A stretch of 47,891 bases of DNA from an uncultured Oscillospiraceae bacterium (GCA_905234625.1 CAJOIC010000011.1:1-47891), one strand, 5' to 3'; shown: positions 14,983 through 23,538, counted from the stretch's first letter. Made by a program: numbers and translations. Notes: generated by a model from the sequence alone, not told the origin.

Positions 14983-17682
14983 ATGAGTTTTGAAAAAGCG
15001 ATGAAATCCGACTCCAAGCGGGAGAAGATCTCCCACAGCGTATGCGTCGGCGGCCCGATGACCCTGCACACCATCGACGGCGTGATCCGCCGCGTGCGCC
15101 CCATCGTGCTGACGGACGACGATCCCGCCGGCTGGGTCATCAAGGCCCGCGGCAAGGAATACACGCCCCAGCGCAAGTTCACCATGAGCCTTCTCGGCTA
15201 CTGCGAGAAGGACCGCACCTACGCCTATGACCGGCTGAAATACCCCATGATCCGCGAGGACTTCGTGGAAACGCCGGACGGCAAGAACCGCAACACCGAA
15301 AACCGCGGCAAGTCCGGCTATCGCCGGGCCTCCTGGGACGAGGCGCTGTCCCTCGTCGCCCGCGAGATCAAGCGTCTGCAGAAGACCTACGGCAAGGAGA
15401 CCATCACGGCCTGCACCTCGTCCCACCACTCCTGGGGCCTCGTCGGCTACAAGATCTCCCTGTTCAACCGCTTCTTCTCCATGATGGGCTACACCCGCAT
15501 CGCGGACAACCCCGACTCCTGGGAGGGCTTCCATTGGGGCACTCCGCACAGCTATGGCTACTACTGGCGTCTCGGCGGCCCGGAACCCTACGATATGCTC
15601 GAGAGCGCCATGCAGAACGCCGATACCATCATCTGCTGGTCCTCCGACCCCGACACCAGCCGCGGCGGCTACTCCGCGCAGGAGTCCGCGCTGTGGCGCT
15701 GGTGGATGAAGGAAATGGGCATCCAGTTCGTCTATGTCGATCCCTTCAACAACTACACCTCCGTCAAGCACGCCGACAAGTGGTACGGCCCCCGCATGGG
15801 TACCGACTCCGCTCTGCTCGAGGCCATCGCCTATGTGTGGATCACCGAGGATACGTTTGACCACGAGTACGTCCGTCAGCACGGTCACCGCTTCGAGGAG
15901 TTCAAGAACCACATCCTCGGCCTCGGCCCGGACGGCACGCCCAAGACCCCGAAGTGGGCCGAGCAGCTGACCCTCATCCCGGCCATGGACATCAAGGCTC
16001 TGGCCCGCCGCTGGGCGCAGACCGCGACGACCGTCGGCTCCGGCATGCGCGGCGGCTTCGGCGGCGCCTGCCGTCACTCGAACGGCACGGAGTACGCCCG
16101 TCTGCTTACCCTCCTGTCCTGCATGCAGGGCATGGGCAAGCCCGGCCGCGGCTTCTGGGGCCCCGGCTGCGGCGCGCCGATGAACTACAACTTCTGGTTC
16201 GGCGGCTACTCCGACCCCCTGGCCTCCATCGCCAAGTACCCCGTCTGCGACGATATGCCCATGAACTCCGTGGAGCAGGTGCTGTACCGTCCGAACCTCC
16301 CCGACGCTATCCTGGACGGTCACTACGAGTGGTACGGCGAGGGCTTCTGCGGCGGCGGCATCGACCTCGAGTTCACGCGCCATGTCTATCCCGCGCCCGG
16401 CTATAACAAGGTCCACTGCTTCTGGCGTTACGGCGGCTCCTTCTTCGGCACGATGCTCGACACGAACAAGTGGGCCAAGATGTACAAGAGCCCCGAGCTC
16501 GAGTTCGTCATCAACCAGGACATCTACCTCACGCCCGAGACCCGTCACGCGGACGTCATCCTGCCCGCCTGCACGAACATCGAGCGCACGGATATCGGCG
16601 AGGTCGGTTCCTCCGGTCTCGGCGGCTACTGCTCGCATTCCGAGTCCGGCAACTCCTGGCAGATGATCGTCTATCAGGAAAAGGCCATCGAGCCGCTGTG
16701 GGATTCCCGGTCCGACTTCTGGATCTTCTCCCAGGTCGCCGCGCGTCTCGGCTGGGGCGAGCGCTTCACCGAGGGCCGTACCGAGGAGGAATGGGCCAAG
16801 CGCTTCTGGCAGTTCTCCGATCTGCCCAAGGCCATGAACTGGGAAGACTTCAAGAAGAAGGGCTACTACATCATCCCCGTCTCCATGCACGAGGAGGACA
16901 AGGACCCGAAGACCGGTCTGTACGAGAACTGGGACCGCCGTCCGGGCTTCCAGTGGTTCGCCGAGAACCGCGCCTGCGACACCATGAACCACAAGGTGTT
17001 CCAGGAGGAGCACCTGCTCGGCACCTTCTCCGGCAAGTTCGAGTTCGTGTCCGAGTCCCTGACCTACTGGGCGCCGGACGACGAGGCCCGCCGTCCCGAT
17101 TCCTGGGAGGGCCACAAGTCCCTCTCCGCGGACAAGTACCCGTACGGCCTTATCTCCCCGCACCCGCGCTTTGACTATCACACCCACTACAATCAGCACG
17201 CCAAGTGGCTGTGGGAGGTCCCCAAGAACCGCGTCATCATCAACGGCAACCCCTACCTCGTCTGCCACATCAACGCCCAGGTCGCGGCGCAGAAGGGCAT
17301 TGCCGACGGTGACGTCGTCCGTCTGTACAACGATCGCGGCAGCGTCCTGTGCGTCGCCCGCGTCACGAACCGTCTGTGGCCGCAGACGATCCACGCCTAT
17401 ACCTCCTCCGGTATCTACAACCCCATCGAGTACGGCAAGTACGGCAGCACGGACAAGGGCGGCTCCATCAACGTCCTCACCCCGGGACGCCTCATCGGCG
17501 ACTATGTCCCGGCCATGGCTCCGTACAGCTGCAACATCGAGGTGGAAAAGGCCGATCCCGACCCCAACTACGGCCAGGGCTGGGAGTTCATCCTGGACGC
17601 GGTCGACAAGCAGCAGCTTGAGACCGAGCGCCCCATCCGCACCTCCGCCGAAGCGGATCTCCTCTTCGGCGAGAAAGACTAA
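14983..17682 (+). CDS. Pyrogallol-phloroglucinol transhydroxylase-like large subunit (TH2)
   Basis: 899 residues, bis-MGD enzyme without an N-terminal Fe-S motif. From my memory of the Pelobacter acidigallici enzyme, all named active-site residues have exact counterparts: H148 (SSHHSWG; Pelobacter H144), D178-S179-W180 in NPDSWEGFHWG (D174, Mo-ligand S175, W176) and Y409 in WFGGY, the same 21 residues after GKPG as Y404. The reaction would convert pyrogallol to phloroglucinol with 1,2,3,5-tetrahydroxybenzene as hydroxyl donor/co-substrate, in the cytoplasm. Start ATG 14983 has GAGGAGGG. Codons are strongly CGC/CGT and CTC biased, as expected for a very abundant enzyme. It is followed 15 bp later by its Fe-S subunit. 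Confidence 0.9.
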   Translation: MSFEKAMKSDSKREKISHSVCVGGPMTLHTIDGVIRRVRPIVLTDDDPAGWVIKARGKEYTPQRKFTMSLLGYCEKDRTYAYDRLKYPMIREDFVETPDGKNRNTENRGKSGYRRASWDEALSLVAREIKRLQKTYGKETITACTSSHHSWGLVGYKISLFNRFFSMMGYTRIADNPDSWEGFHWGTPHSYGYYWRLGGPEPYDMLESAMQNADTIICWSSDPDTSRGGYSAQESALWRWWMKEMGIQFVYVDPFNNYTSVKHADKWYGPRMGTDSALLEAIAYVWITEDTFDHEYVRQHGHRFEEFKNHILGLGPDGTPKTPKWAEQLTLIPAMDIKALARRWAQTATTVGSGMRGGFGGACRHSNGTEYARLLTLLSCMQGMGKPGRGFWGPGCGAPMNYNFWFGGYSDPLASIAKYPVCDDMPMNSVEQVLYRPNLPDAILDGHYEWYGEGFCGGGIDLEFTRHVYPAPGYNKVHCFWRYGGSFFGTMLDTNKWAKMYKSPELEFVINQDIYLTPETRHADVILPACTNIERTDIGEVGSSGLGGYCSHSESGNSWQMIVYQEKAIEPLWDSRSDFWIFSQVAARLGWGERFTEGRTEEEWAKRFWQFSDLPKAMNWEDFKKKGYYIIPVSMHEEDKDPKTGLYENWDRRPGFQWFAENRACDTMNHKVFQEEHLLGTFSGKFEFVSESLTYWAPDDEARRPDSWEGHKSLSADKYPYGLISPHPRFDYHTHYNQHAKWLWEVPKNRVIINGNPYLVCHINAQVAAQKGIADGDVVRLYNDRGSVLCVARVTNRLWPQTIHAYTSSGIYNPIEYGKYGSTDKGGSINVLTPGRLIGDYVPAMAPYSCNIEVEKADPDPNYGQGWEFILDAVDKQQLETERPIRTSAEADLLFGEKD

Positions 17683-17697
17683 AGAGGTGGACCTACC

Positions 17698-18561
17698 ATG
17701 CTGAAAACCAAAATGAAAAAGCCCGGCATCGCCATCAACTCCGCACGGTGCATGGCCTGCTATGCCTGCTTCATGGCCTGCAAGGACGAGCACTGCGGCT
17801 GGGATACCGCCCTGTCGAAGTCTCAGCCCGAGCTCGGCCAGTACTGGATGAACATCGTGGAGTGGGAGCGCGGCGACAATCCCCGCCATGTCCGGACCGC
17901 CACGGTCCCCACCCCCTGCAACCACTGCGATAACCCCGCCTGCATGGCCGCCGCTAAGGACGGCGCCGTGTACAAGCGGGAGGACGGCATCGTCATCATC
18001 GACCCGGAGAAGGCCGTGGGCCAGAAGGCCATTGCCGACGCCTGCCCCATCCACGCTGTGTTCTGGAACGAGGATCTGCAGCTTCCCCAGAAATGCACCA
18101 TGTGCGCGGAGCTGCTGGACGATCCCGACTACCCCGGCTTCGAGCCCCGCTGCGTGGAGGCCTGCCCCAACCAGGCGCTGGTGTTCGGCGACCTCGCCGA
18201 TCCCGAGAGCAGCATCTCCAAGCTCATCGCCGCGAACAAGGTCACTCCGCTCTCCGGCCTGGAGGGCAATGTGGTCCACCTGAACATCCCTCAGAAGTTC
18301 CTGGCGGGCACCGTCGCCTATCCCCAGGAGCTGGAGGAGGTCTGCATCGGCGCGAAGGTCGTCATCACCTGCGCCGAGACCGGCGAGACCCACGAGACCG
18401 AGACCAACTGGGCCGGCGACTATGAGTTCGAGGATCTGCCCGAGGGCAAGACCTGGACCGTCACCATCACCTTCCCCGGCTTCAAGCCCGCCGTGTACGA
18501 GGGCGAGCGCACCGACCACGACCATTACGTCGGCATCACCTATCTTGTACCCGAAGACTGA
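17698..18561 (+). CDS. Transhydroxylase-like Fe-S subunit (TH2 beta)
   Basis: 287 residues, ATG 17698 after AGAGGTGG. Cys sets: C18/C21/C24/C28 (RCMACYACFMAC), then NHCDNPAC, DACP, QKCTMC and RCVEACP, for several [4Fe-4S] clusters. The C-terminal about 90 residues form a TTR/Cna-B-like beta domain (FLAGTVAYPQELEEVCIGAK, then WAGDYEFEDLPEGKTW), as in TH1 beta and the Pelobacter subunit. It is about 14 residues longer than TH1 beta, mostly at the N-terminus. A hairpin follows the stop. Confidence 0.92.
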   Translation: MLKTKMKKPGIAINSARCMACYACFMACKDEHCGWDTALSKSQPELGQYWMNIVEWERGDNPRHVRTATVPTPCNHCDNPACMAAAKDGAVYKREDGIVIIDPEKAVGQKAIADACPIHAVFWNEDLQLPQKCTMCAELLDDPDYPGFEPRCVEACPNQALVFGDLADPESSISKLIAANKVTPLSGLEGNVVHLNIPQKFLAGTVAYPQELEEVCIGAKVVITCAETGETHETETNWAGDYEFEDLPEGKTWTVTITFPGFKPAVYEGERTDHDHYVGITYLVPED

Positions 18562-18568
18562 TTTTTCC

Positions 18569-18595
18569 CCGGCCTCATCCCCGTGATGAGGCCGG
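18569..18595. terminator. Hairpin after the TH2 operon
   Basis: CCGGCCTCAT (18569-18578) / ATGAGGCCGG (18586-18595) with a 7-base loop, starting 8 bp after the TH2 beta stop. No strong T tract follows, so it may terminate weakly or stabilise the 3' end, allowing read-through into the thiolase. Confidence 0.55.
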
Positions 18596-18634
18596 ACACA
18601 CTATTCATTTTGATTGAGAAAGGAAGCGATACCG

Positions 18635-19885
18635 ATGGAACTTCGAAACGCTGTGATCGTGGACGCCTGCCGCACCGCCGTCGGCAAGATGGGCGGAGCG
18701 TGCAAGCCCCTGTCCGCTCTGGACATGGCCTGCGCCACGATGAAAGGAAACCTGGACCGCACAGGCATCGACCCCGCCGTCATCGACGAGGTCATCCTCG
18801 GTCAGTGCCGCCAGACCTCCGATGAGCCCAACATCGCCCGCGTGGCGGCGCTGAAGGTCGGCATCCCCGACAAAGCCTCCGCCCATACTGTCATGCGCCA
18901 GTGCGCCTCCGGCATGACCGCTGTGCAGAACGGCGCCATGCAGATCATGACCGGCGTGTCCGACTGCGTTCTCGCGGGCGGCACGGAGAGCATGTCCAAT
19001 GCCGTGTTCTACGTCCGGGGCGCCCGCTGGGGCCTCGGCACCGGCAACACCACCTTCGTGGACGCGCTGACCGAGGGCCAGTTCAAGAGCCAGCCCGAGG
19101 AGAAATACGGCTCCTATAACATGGGCGCGACCGCCGAGCGCGTGGCCCAGGAGCTCGGCATCACCCGCGAGGAGCAGGACGCCTTCTCCCTCGAGAGCCA
19201 GAGACGGGCCATCGCCGCCATCGACTCCGGCCGCTTCAAGGACGAGATCATCCCCATGGTCATCCCCCAGGGCCGGAAAAAGGACCCCATCGTCTTTGAC
19301 ACCGACGAGTTCCCCAACCGCACGACGAACGAGGAGAAGATGGCGAAATTGAAGCCTGTCTTCAACATCGAGGTCCACGAGGACGGCAGGATGTACAACT
19401 CCAAGGAGCTCACCGGTACCGTCACCGCCGGGTCCTCCTCCGGACGCAACGACGGCGCTTCCTCCATGCTCCTTATGAGCGAGGAGAAGGCCGCGGAGTG
19501 CGGCCTCAAGCCCATCGCGAAGATCATCGGTATGGGGCAGAGCGGCTGCGATCCCCAGCAGATGGGTCTCGGCCCGGTGTACGCCGTGCCCAAGGCGCTC
19601 AAAAACGCCGGCCTCACCATCGACGATATCCAGCTCATTGAGCTCAACGAGGCCTTCGCCGCCCAGTCCCTCGGCTGCATAAAGCTGCTCGGCTGGGAGG
19701 ACAAGATGGACATCATCAACGTCAACGGCGGCGCCATCGCCCTGGGTCATCCCGTGGGCTCCTCCGGCTGCCGCATCCTCGTGACCCTCATCCATGAGAT
19801 GAAAAAGCGCGGCCTGAAGTATGGCCTCGCCACCCTGTGCATCGCGGGCGGCATGGGCCAGGCAACTGTTATTGAGATGCTTTAA
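18635..19885 (+). CDS. Thiolase (acetyl-CoA C-acetyltransferase family)
   Basis: 416 residues. The acylated nucleophile is C90 (VMRQCASGM), with NEAF at 338-341, H372 in GHPVGSSG and the second catalytic Cys C402 (LCIAGGMG). I start at ATG 18635 because AAAGGAAG lies 8 bp upstream; a TTG at 18614 would precede that site. Thiolases split acetoacetyl-CoA to two acetyl-CoA or run in reverse. Placed between TH2 and a beta-keto-acid cleavage enzyme, cleaving the acetoacetyl-CoA produced from ring-derived triacetate is the fitting role; general butyrate-pathway use is the alternative. Confidence 0.92.
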   Translation: MELRNAVIVDACRTAVGKMGGACKPLSALDMACATMKGNLDRTGIDPAVIDEVILGQCRQTSDEPNIARVAALKVGIPDKASAHTVMRQCASGMTAVQNGAMQIMTGVSDCVLAGGTESMSNAVFYVRGARWGLGTGNTTFVDALTEGQFKSQPEEKYGSYNMGATAERVAQELGITREEQDAFSLESQRRAIAAIDSGRFKDEIIPMVIPQGRKKDPIVFDTDEFPNRTTNEEKMAKLKPVFNIEVHEDGRMYNSKELTGTVTAGSSSGRNDGASSMLLMSEEKAAECGLKPIAKIIGMGQSGCDPQQMGLGPVYAVPKALKNAGLTIDDIQLIELNEAFAAQSLGCIKLLGWEDKMDIINVNGGAIALGHPVGSSGCRILVTLIHEMKKRGLKYGLATLCIAGGMGQATVIEML

Positions 19886-19910
19886 GACCGCTGCGCTGGG
19901 TCTTAAAGCA
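19878..19910. terminator. 12-bp hairpin over the thiolase stop codon
   Basis: TGCTTTAAGACC (19878-19889) / GGTCTTAAAGCA (19899-19910), loop 9 bases. The TAA stop (19883-19885) is inside the left arm. No T run follows. A further 8-bp hairpin, TTCGCGTC (20017-20024) / GACGCGAA (20029-20036), lies just before the next gene. Confidence 0.5.
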
Positions 19911-20072
19911 TGAGGGTATGCGCTCCGCTCAGCGCACTCGCTGGCGCTCGCACGTTCCCTCCGCGATAAGTATTTTTTCCGACGTACACGCCGCCGGAAA
20001 TAATGATACAACTCTATTCGCGTCTGCGGACGCGAACTCTGTGAGACAAATCAAGAAAGGAAAGTGATACCC

Positions 20073-20984
20073 ATGTCCAAGTCCAATAAGATCATCATCC
20101 AGTGCTGCATCTGCGGCGCCGGCACCAAGAAGTCCCAGGCGCCCACCGTGCCCTACACCCCCGAGGAGATCGCCCGGGAGGTCGTCGCCGTCGCGAAGGC
20201 CGGCGCCTCCGTCGCCCACATCCACGTCCGCGAGGACAAGGAAGTGAACGGCAAGATGGAGATCGGCTATAAATCCATGAGCCTCCAGAAGTTCACCGAG
20301 GCCGTGGAGCTCTCCCGCAAGTACTGCGCCGAGGAGGGCCTCGACATCATCATCAACCTCACCACCTCCGGCGGCGAGTACGAGGACTTCAAGCGCCTGC
20401 AGCACCTGAGCGCCCTCTTCGACCCGAACACCATCAACTGGGCCAACTCCTATATCTTCGAGAACAGCCCCCGCTTCCTGAACCTGCTGGCGCAGGAGGT
20501 CGTGGCTACCGACGTGAAGCCCGAGTTCGAGGTCTTTGATACCGGCCACATCGACTCCGTCATGTATTATGTAAACAAGCATGGCATCCCCAAGCCCCCC
20601 CACATCCAGTTCATCATGAACGTGGGCGGCTCCATGCCCGGCACGGCGGAAAACCTGGCGTTCCTCGTGAATAAGCTGCCCGAGGGGGCCACCTGGTCCG
20701 TCTCCGGCATTGGCCGGGCGCACATGCCCATGATGCTCGCCGGCCTGGCGCTGGGCTGCGACGGTCTGCGCGTGGGTCTTGAGGACAACGTCATGTACGG
20801 CAAGGACGCAGACGGCAACAAGATCATCGCCACGAACGTGATGCTCGTCGAGCGCGCGGTGCAGCTGGCGAAGCTCGCCGGGCGCGAGATCGCCACGGCG
20901 GACGAGGCCCGCGAGATCCTGGGCATCACCCGCCACTGCCTGCGCGACGGCAAGACCGAGCCGGTGAACATCACCGCGAAATGA
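20073..20984 (+). CDS. Beta-keto acid cleavage enzyme, BKACE/DUF849 family (candidate triacetate acetoacetate-lyase)
   Basis: 303 residues, TIM-barrel BKACE. The zinc ligands are H49 and H51 (VAHIHVRE) and E237 with D238 (RVGLEDNV), equivalent to those of the 3-keto-5-aminohexanoate cleavage enzyme Kce; the IGRAHMPM and NVGGSMPG blocks are also family features. It condenses a beta-keto acid with acetyl-CoA and releases acetoacetate plus a new CoA ester. Start ATG 20073 (MSKSNKIII) follows AGGAAAG; GTG 20064 is too close to that site. BKACE members differ in substrate; here triacetate (3,5-dioxohexanoate) fits the pathway, but other beta-keto acids are not excluded. Confidence 0.88.
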   Translation: MSKSNKIIIQCCICGAGTKKSQAPTVPYTPEEIAREVVAVAKAGASVAHIHVREDKEVNGKMEIGYKSMSLQKFTEAVELSRKYCAEEGLDIIINLTTSGGEYEDFKRLQHLSALFDPNTINWANSYIFENSPRFLNLLAQEVVATDVKPEFEVFDTGHIDSVMYYVNKHGIPKPPHIQFIMNVGGSMPGTAENLAFLVNKLPEGATWSVSGIGRAHMPMMLAGLALGCDGLRVGLEDNVMYGKDADGNKIIATNVMLVERAVQLAKLAGREIATADEAREILGITRHCLRDGKTEPVNITAK

Positions 20985-21010
20985 TACTTTTTCTTGGAAG
21001 AAAAAGTATC
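20983..21010. terminator. 13-bp hairpin after the BKACE gene
   Basis: GATACTTTTTCTT (20983-20995) / AAGAAAAAGTATC (20998-21010), overlapping the TGA stop. The A/T-rich stem probably ends the catabolic transcript before the Moco operon. Confidence 0.55.
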
Positions 21011-21057
21011 CAAAAAGAACTTTGAATTCGTACCGACGCAGGCAATGATCGCTATGG

Positions 21058-21085
21058 TTGCGCACGGTAACGATACTTGTACAAT
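21058..21085 (+). promoter_or_regulatory. Promoter of the Moco operon
   Basis: TTGCGC (21058-21063), 16 bp, TACAAT (21080-21085). A start near 21092 would place the riboswitch aptamer at the very 5' end of the RNA. Confidence 0.55.
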
Positions 21086-21095
21086 CCAATAACGA

Positions 21096-21206
21096 CTTCT
21101 CCGAGCTGCGGCGGCTAAAGCACCTGCCATGCCGCCGCAGCCGCGGTCGAATGACCGCCGGGGTGGCGCGGGAAACCGCTCCGCCTTCACGTCTGAAAAG
21201 GAGAGC
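21096..21206 (+). ncRNA. Moco (molybdenum cofactor) riboswitch aptamer
   Basis: Not coding. Closing helix: CTTCTCC (21096-21102) against GGAGA near 21200-21205. Next is a perfect 11-bp stem GCTGCGGCGGC (21105-21115) / GCCGCCGCAGC (21131-21141) with loop TAAAGCACCTGCCAT, a small stem CGGTC (21143-21147) / GACCG (21152-21156), and a stem capped by a GNRA tetraloop, GCGG-GAAA-CCGC (21168-21179). CTCCGAG, AAAGCACCTGCC and GGGAAACCGCTCCGCC match what I remember of the Moco RNA motif, and the downstream genes are exactly its known targets. High Moco would be expected to stop transcription at the terminator that follows. Confidence 0.8.
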
Positions 21207-21226
21207 GACACCCGGGTATCATGGGG

Positions 21227-21260
21227 GCAGCTCTGTCTTTTCGGAGCTGCTTCATTTTTT
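21227..21260 (+). terminator. Riboswitch expression-platform terminator
   Basis: GCAGCTC (21227-21233) / GAGCTGC (21244-21250), extendable by two pairs, followed by TTCATTTTTTT. It lies between the aptamer and the moeA ribosome site (AAGGGG 21265-21270), with no gene upstream to end, so it is a regulated terminator. Confidence 0.8.
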
Positions 21261-21278
21261 TCGGAAGGGGCGATGTCC

Positions 21279-22499
21279 ATGGAAACGAATATCGAATACA
21301 AGGCGGCGCGGGAGCTGCTGCTGGAGCGGGTGAAGCCCATGCCCGCGGAGCCGGCGTCCATCGACGCGGCTCGGCTCGTCGGCGCGGTGCTGGGGGAGGA
21401 TATCACCGCCTCCGAGAACGTCCCGCCCTTCGACCGCTCGCCCTTCGATGGCTATGCCTTCCGCGCCGCGGACACGGCGGGGGCGGACGCCGATCACCCC
21501 GTCACCCTGCGCATCCTCGAGGAGATCCCCGCCGGGACCATGTGGACCCGGACGGTGACGGAGGGGACCGCGGCAAAGATCCTCACCGGCGCGCCCATCC
21601 CCCCGGGCGCGGACGCCGTCACGAAGTATGAGGAGACGGAGTTCACGGACGAGCAGGTCACGATCTTCCGCGCCTTCTCCGCCGGGGAGAACATCGTCCC
21701 GGAGGGGGAGGACGTGATGCGCGGCGACCTGCTGGCGGCGAAGGGCACGGTCATCGACCCGGCGCTGCTGGGGGTCCTGGCGGCGCAGCATATGACAATT
21801 CCCCTGGTGTATCGCAGGCCCACGGTGGCGGTCATCACCACCGGCAGCGAGCTTGCGGCGGCGGATGAGGCCCTCTCCGGCGGCAGGATCGTGAATACGA
21901 ACATCTACACCTTCCGCGCCGAGGCGGAGAAGCTCGGCTGCGCCTGCGTGACGCATACCGCCTCCGACGATCCCGGGGAGATCGCCGGGACGCTCCTAAA
22001 GGCGCTGGAAACGGCGGATATGGTCATCACCACCGGCGGCGTCTCCGTGGGGGATTACGACTATACCCCGGAGGCCATGGACCGCGCGGGCGTCGAGACC
22101 TTCATCCGCACCCTGCGCCTCAAGCCCGGCGGCGCGTCGGCCTACGGGGTGAAGGACGGAAGGCTCGTCTGCGGCCTGTCCGGCAACCCCGCGTCGGCCC
22201 TGACGAATTACTACGCCGTGGTCCTGCCCGCCCTGCGGAAGCTCTGCGGCTATAAGGACCCGCGGCTGACGGAGATCACCGTTTCCCTGGCGGAGGATTT
22301 CGGAAAGAAAAGTCCCAAGACCCGCCTCATCCGCGGCACCCTGGACCTTGCGGACGGCACCGCGCGGATGCATGTGTCCCACGCCCAGGGCAACGGCGTC
22401 CTGCACAGCCTTTCCGGCTGCGACCTGCTGGCGGAGATCCCCGCCGGAAGCGGCAAACTCCCTGCCGGGACGCAGCTGAGGGCCTATCTCATCCCGTAA
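21279..22499 (+). CDS. moeA: Molybdopterin molybdenumtransferase
   Basis: 406 residues, normal for MoeA. PPFDRSPFDGYAFRAADT near the N-terminus, GAPIPPGADAV in the middle and the MoCF domain with VITTGGVSVGDYDY and LSGNPAS are all diagnostic. I choose ATG 21279 over ATG 21273, six bases upstream, because AAGGGG lies 8 bases before it and only 2 bases before the other. It inserts molybdate into adenylylated molybdopterin. First gene of a six-gene operon controlled by the riboswitch. Confidence 0.93.
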   Translation: METNIEYKAARELLLERVKPMPAEPASIDAARLVGAVLGEDITASENVPPFDRSPFDGYAFRAADTAGADADHPVTLRILEEIPAGTMWTRTVTEGTAAKILTGAPIPPGADAVTKYEETEFTDEQVTIFRAFSAGENIVPEGEDVMRGDLLAAKGTVIDPALLGVLAAQHMTIPLVYRRPTVAVITTGSELAAADEALSGGRIVNTNIYTFRAEAEKLGCACVTHTASDDPGEIAGTLLKALETADMVITTGGVSVGDYDYTPEAMDRAGVETFIRTLRLKPGGASAYGVKDGRLVCGLSGNPASALTNYYAVVLPALRKLCGYKDPRLTEITVSLAEDFGKKSPKTRLIRGTLDLADGTARMHVSHAQGNGVLHSLSGCDLLAEIPAGSGKLPAGTQLRAYLIP

Positions 22500-22512
22500 G
22501 GAGGAGACTGAT

Positions 22513-23538
22513 ATGAAAAAGGTAAAAACAGAGGAGGCCGTTGGTCTGACCCTCTGCCACGATATCACCGAGGTCCGGGACGGCTTCAAGGGTCGGGCGT
22601 TCCAGCGGGGCCACATCGTCACCCCGGAGGACATCCCCCACCTGCTGGACCTGGGAAAGAAGCACCTGTTCATCTGGGAGGAGAACGCCGGGGAGATCCA
22701 CGAGGAGGACGCCGCCCTGCGTCTGGCGGCGCTCGCCCCCATGGAAAACGCCGTCTACACCGGTCCGTCCGAGGGCAAAATGACCCTGACGGCGATGGAG
22801 GACGGCCTGTTCCGGGTGAACCGCCCCCTGCTGAACGAGATAAACCGCATCGGCGACATCACCATCGTCACCCTGCCGGACCACTACCCGGTGCAAAAGG
22901 GCATGAAGCTTGCCGGCGAGCGCATCATCCCGCTGGTCTGCCCGGTCAGCGAGATCGAGAAGGCGGAGGAGCTGGTCCGCGCGTCGGACACGCCCCTCAT
23001 GGAGCTTCTGCCGTACCGGAAGGACCTGCCCGTGGGCATCATCGTCACGGGGAGCGAGGTGTATTCCGGACGCATCCGGGACAAATTCGAGCCCGTGGTC
23101 CGGGCGAAGGTGGCCTCCTTCGGGGCCAATGTCCTGGGCTGCATCTTCTGCGACGACTATATCGAGATGCTGGACGCCGCCATCGCCAAGTGGCGGGAGC
23201 GCGGCGCGAAGCTCATCGTTATGACCGGGGGCATGAGCGTGGACCCGGACGACCTCACCGTCACCGCCATCCGCGGCAGCGGCGCGGAGGTCGTCACCCA
23301 GGGCGTACCCGCCCAGCCGGGGAACATGTTCACCGTGGCGTATCTGGACGATATCACCATCCTGGGGGTCCCCGGCGCGGCCATCCACGCGAAGACCACC
23401 ATGCTGGACGTGGTGCTGCCCCAGGTGTTCGCCGGACAGCGCTTCACCTATGAGGAGCTTCGGAATATGGGCGCGGGCGGCCTGTGCCAGAACTGCTCGG
23501 AATGCCATTTCCCCAACTGTACCTTTGGTTTGTATTGA
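22513..23538 (+). CDS. MoCF-domain molybdopterin-binding protein with a Cys-rich tail
   Basis: 341 residues, ATG 22513, ribosome site AAGGAGGAG overlapping the moeA stop. The N-terminal about 165 residues are MoeA-like in arrangement, followed by a MoaB/MogA-type molybdopterin-binding domain (VGIIVTGSEVYSGRIRDKFE; KLIVMTGGMSVDPDDLT). The last residues carry four Cys, C325/C328/C331/C336, in LCQNCSECHFPNCTFG, a plausible metal or Fe-S site. Such proteins are common in anaerobic Firmicutes next to moeA, but their exact step is not settled; a role in Mo versus W handling or Moco delivery is inference. Confidence 0.8.
   Translation: MKKVKTEEAVGLTLCHDITEVRDGFKGRAFQRGHIVTPEDIPHLLDLGKKHLFIWEENAGEIHEEDAALRLAALAPMENAVYTGPSEGKMTLTAMEDGLFRVNRPLLNEINRIGDITIVTLPDHYPVQKGMKLAGERIIPLVCPVSEIEKAEELVRASDTPLMELLPYRKDLPVGIIVTGSEVYSGRIRDKFEPVVRAKVASFGANVLGCIFCDDYIEMLDAAIAKWRERGAKLIVMTGGMSVDPDDLTVTAIRGSGAEVVTQGVPAQPGNMFTVAYLDDITILGVPGAAIHAKTTMLDVVLPQVFAGQRFTYEELRNMGAGGLCQNCSECHFPNCTFGLY

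Noticed and set aside
14935-18525. 1196-codon minus-strand open frame opposite TH2
   Set aside because: Pure shadow of the strongly biased TH2 codons; composition is Val/Gly/Ala/Asp-rich without domains.
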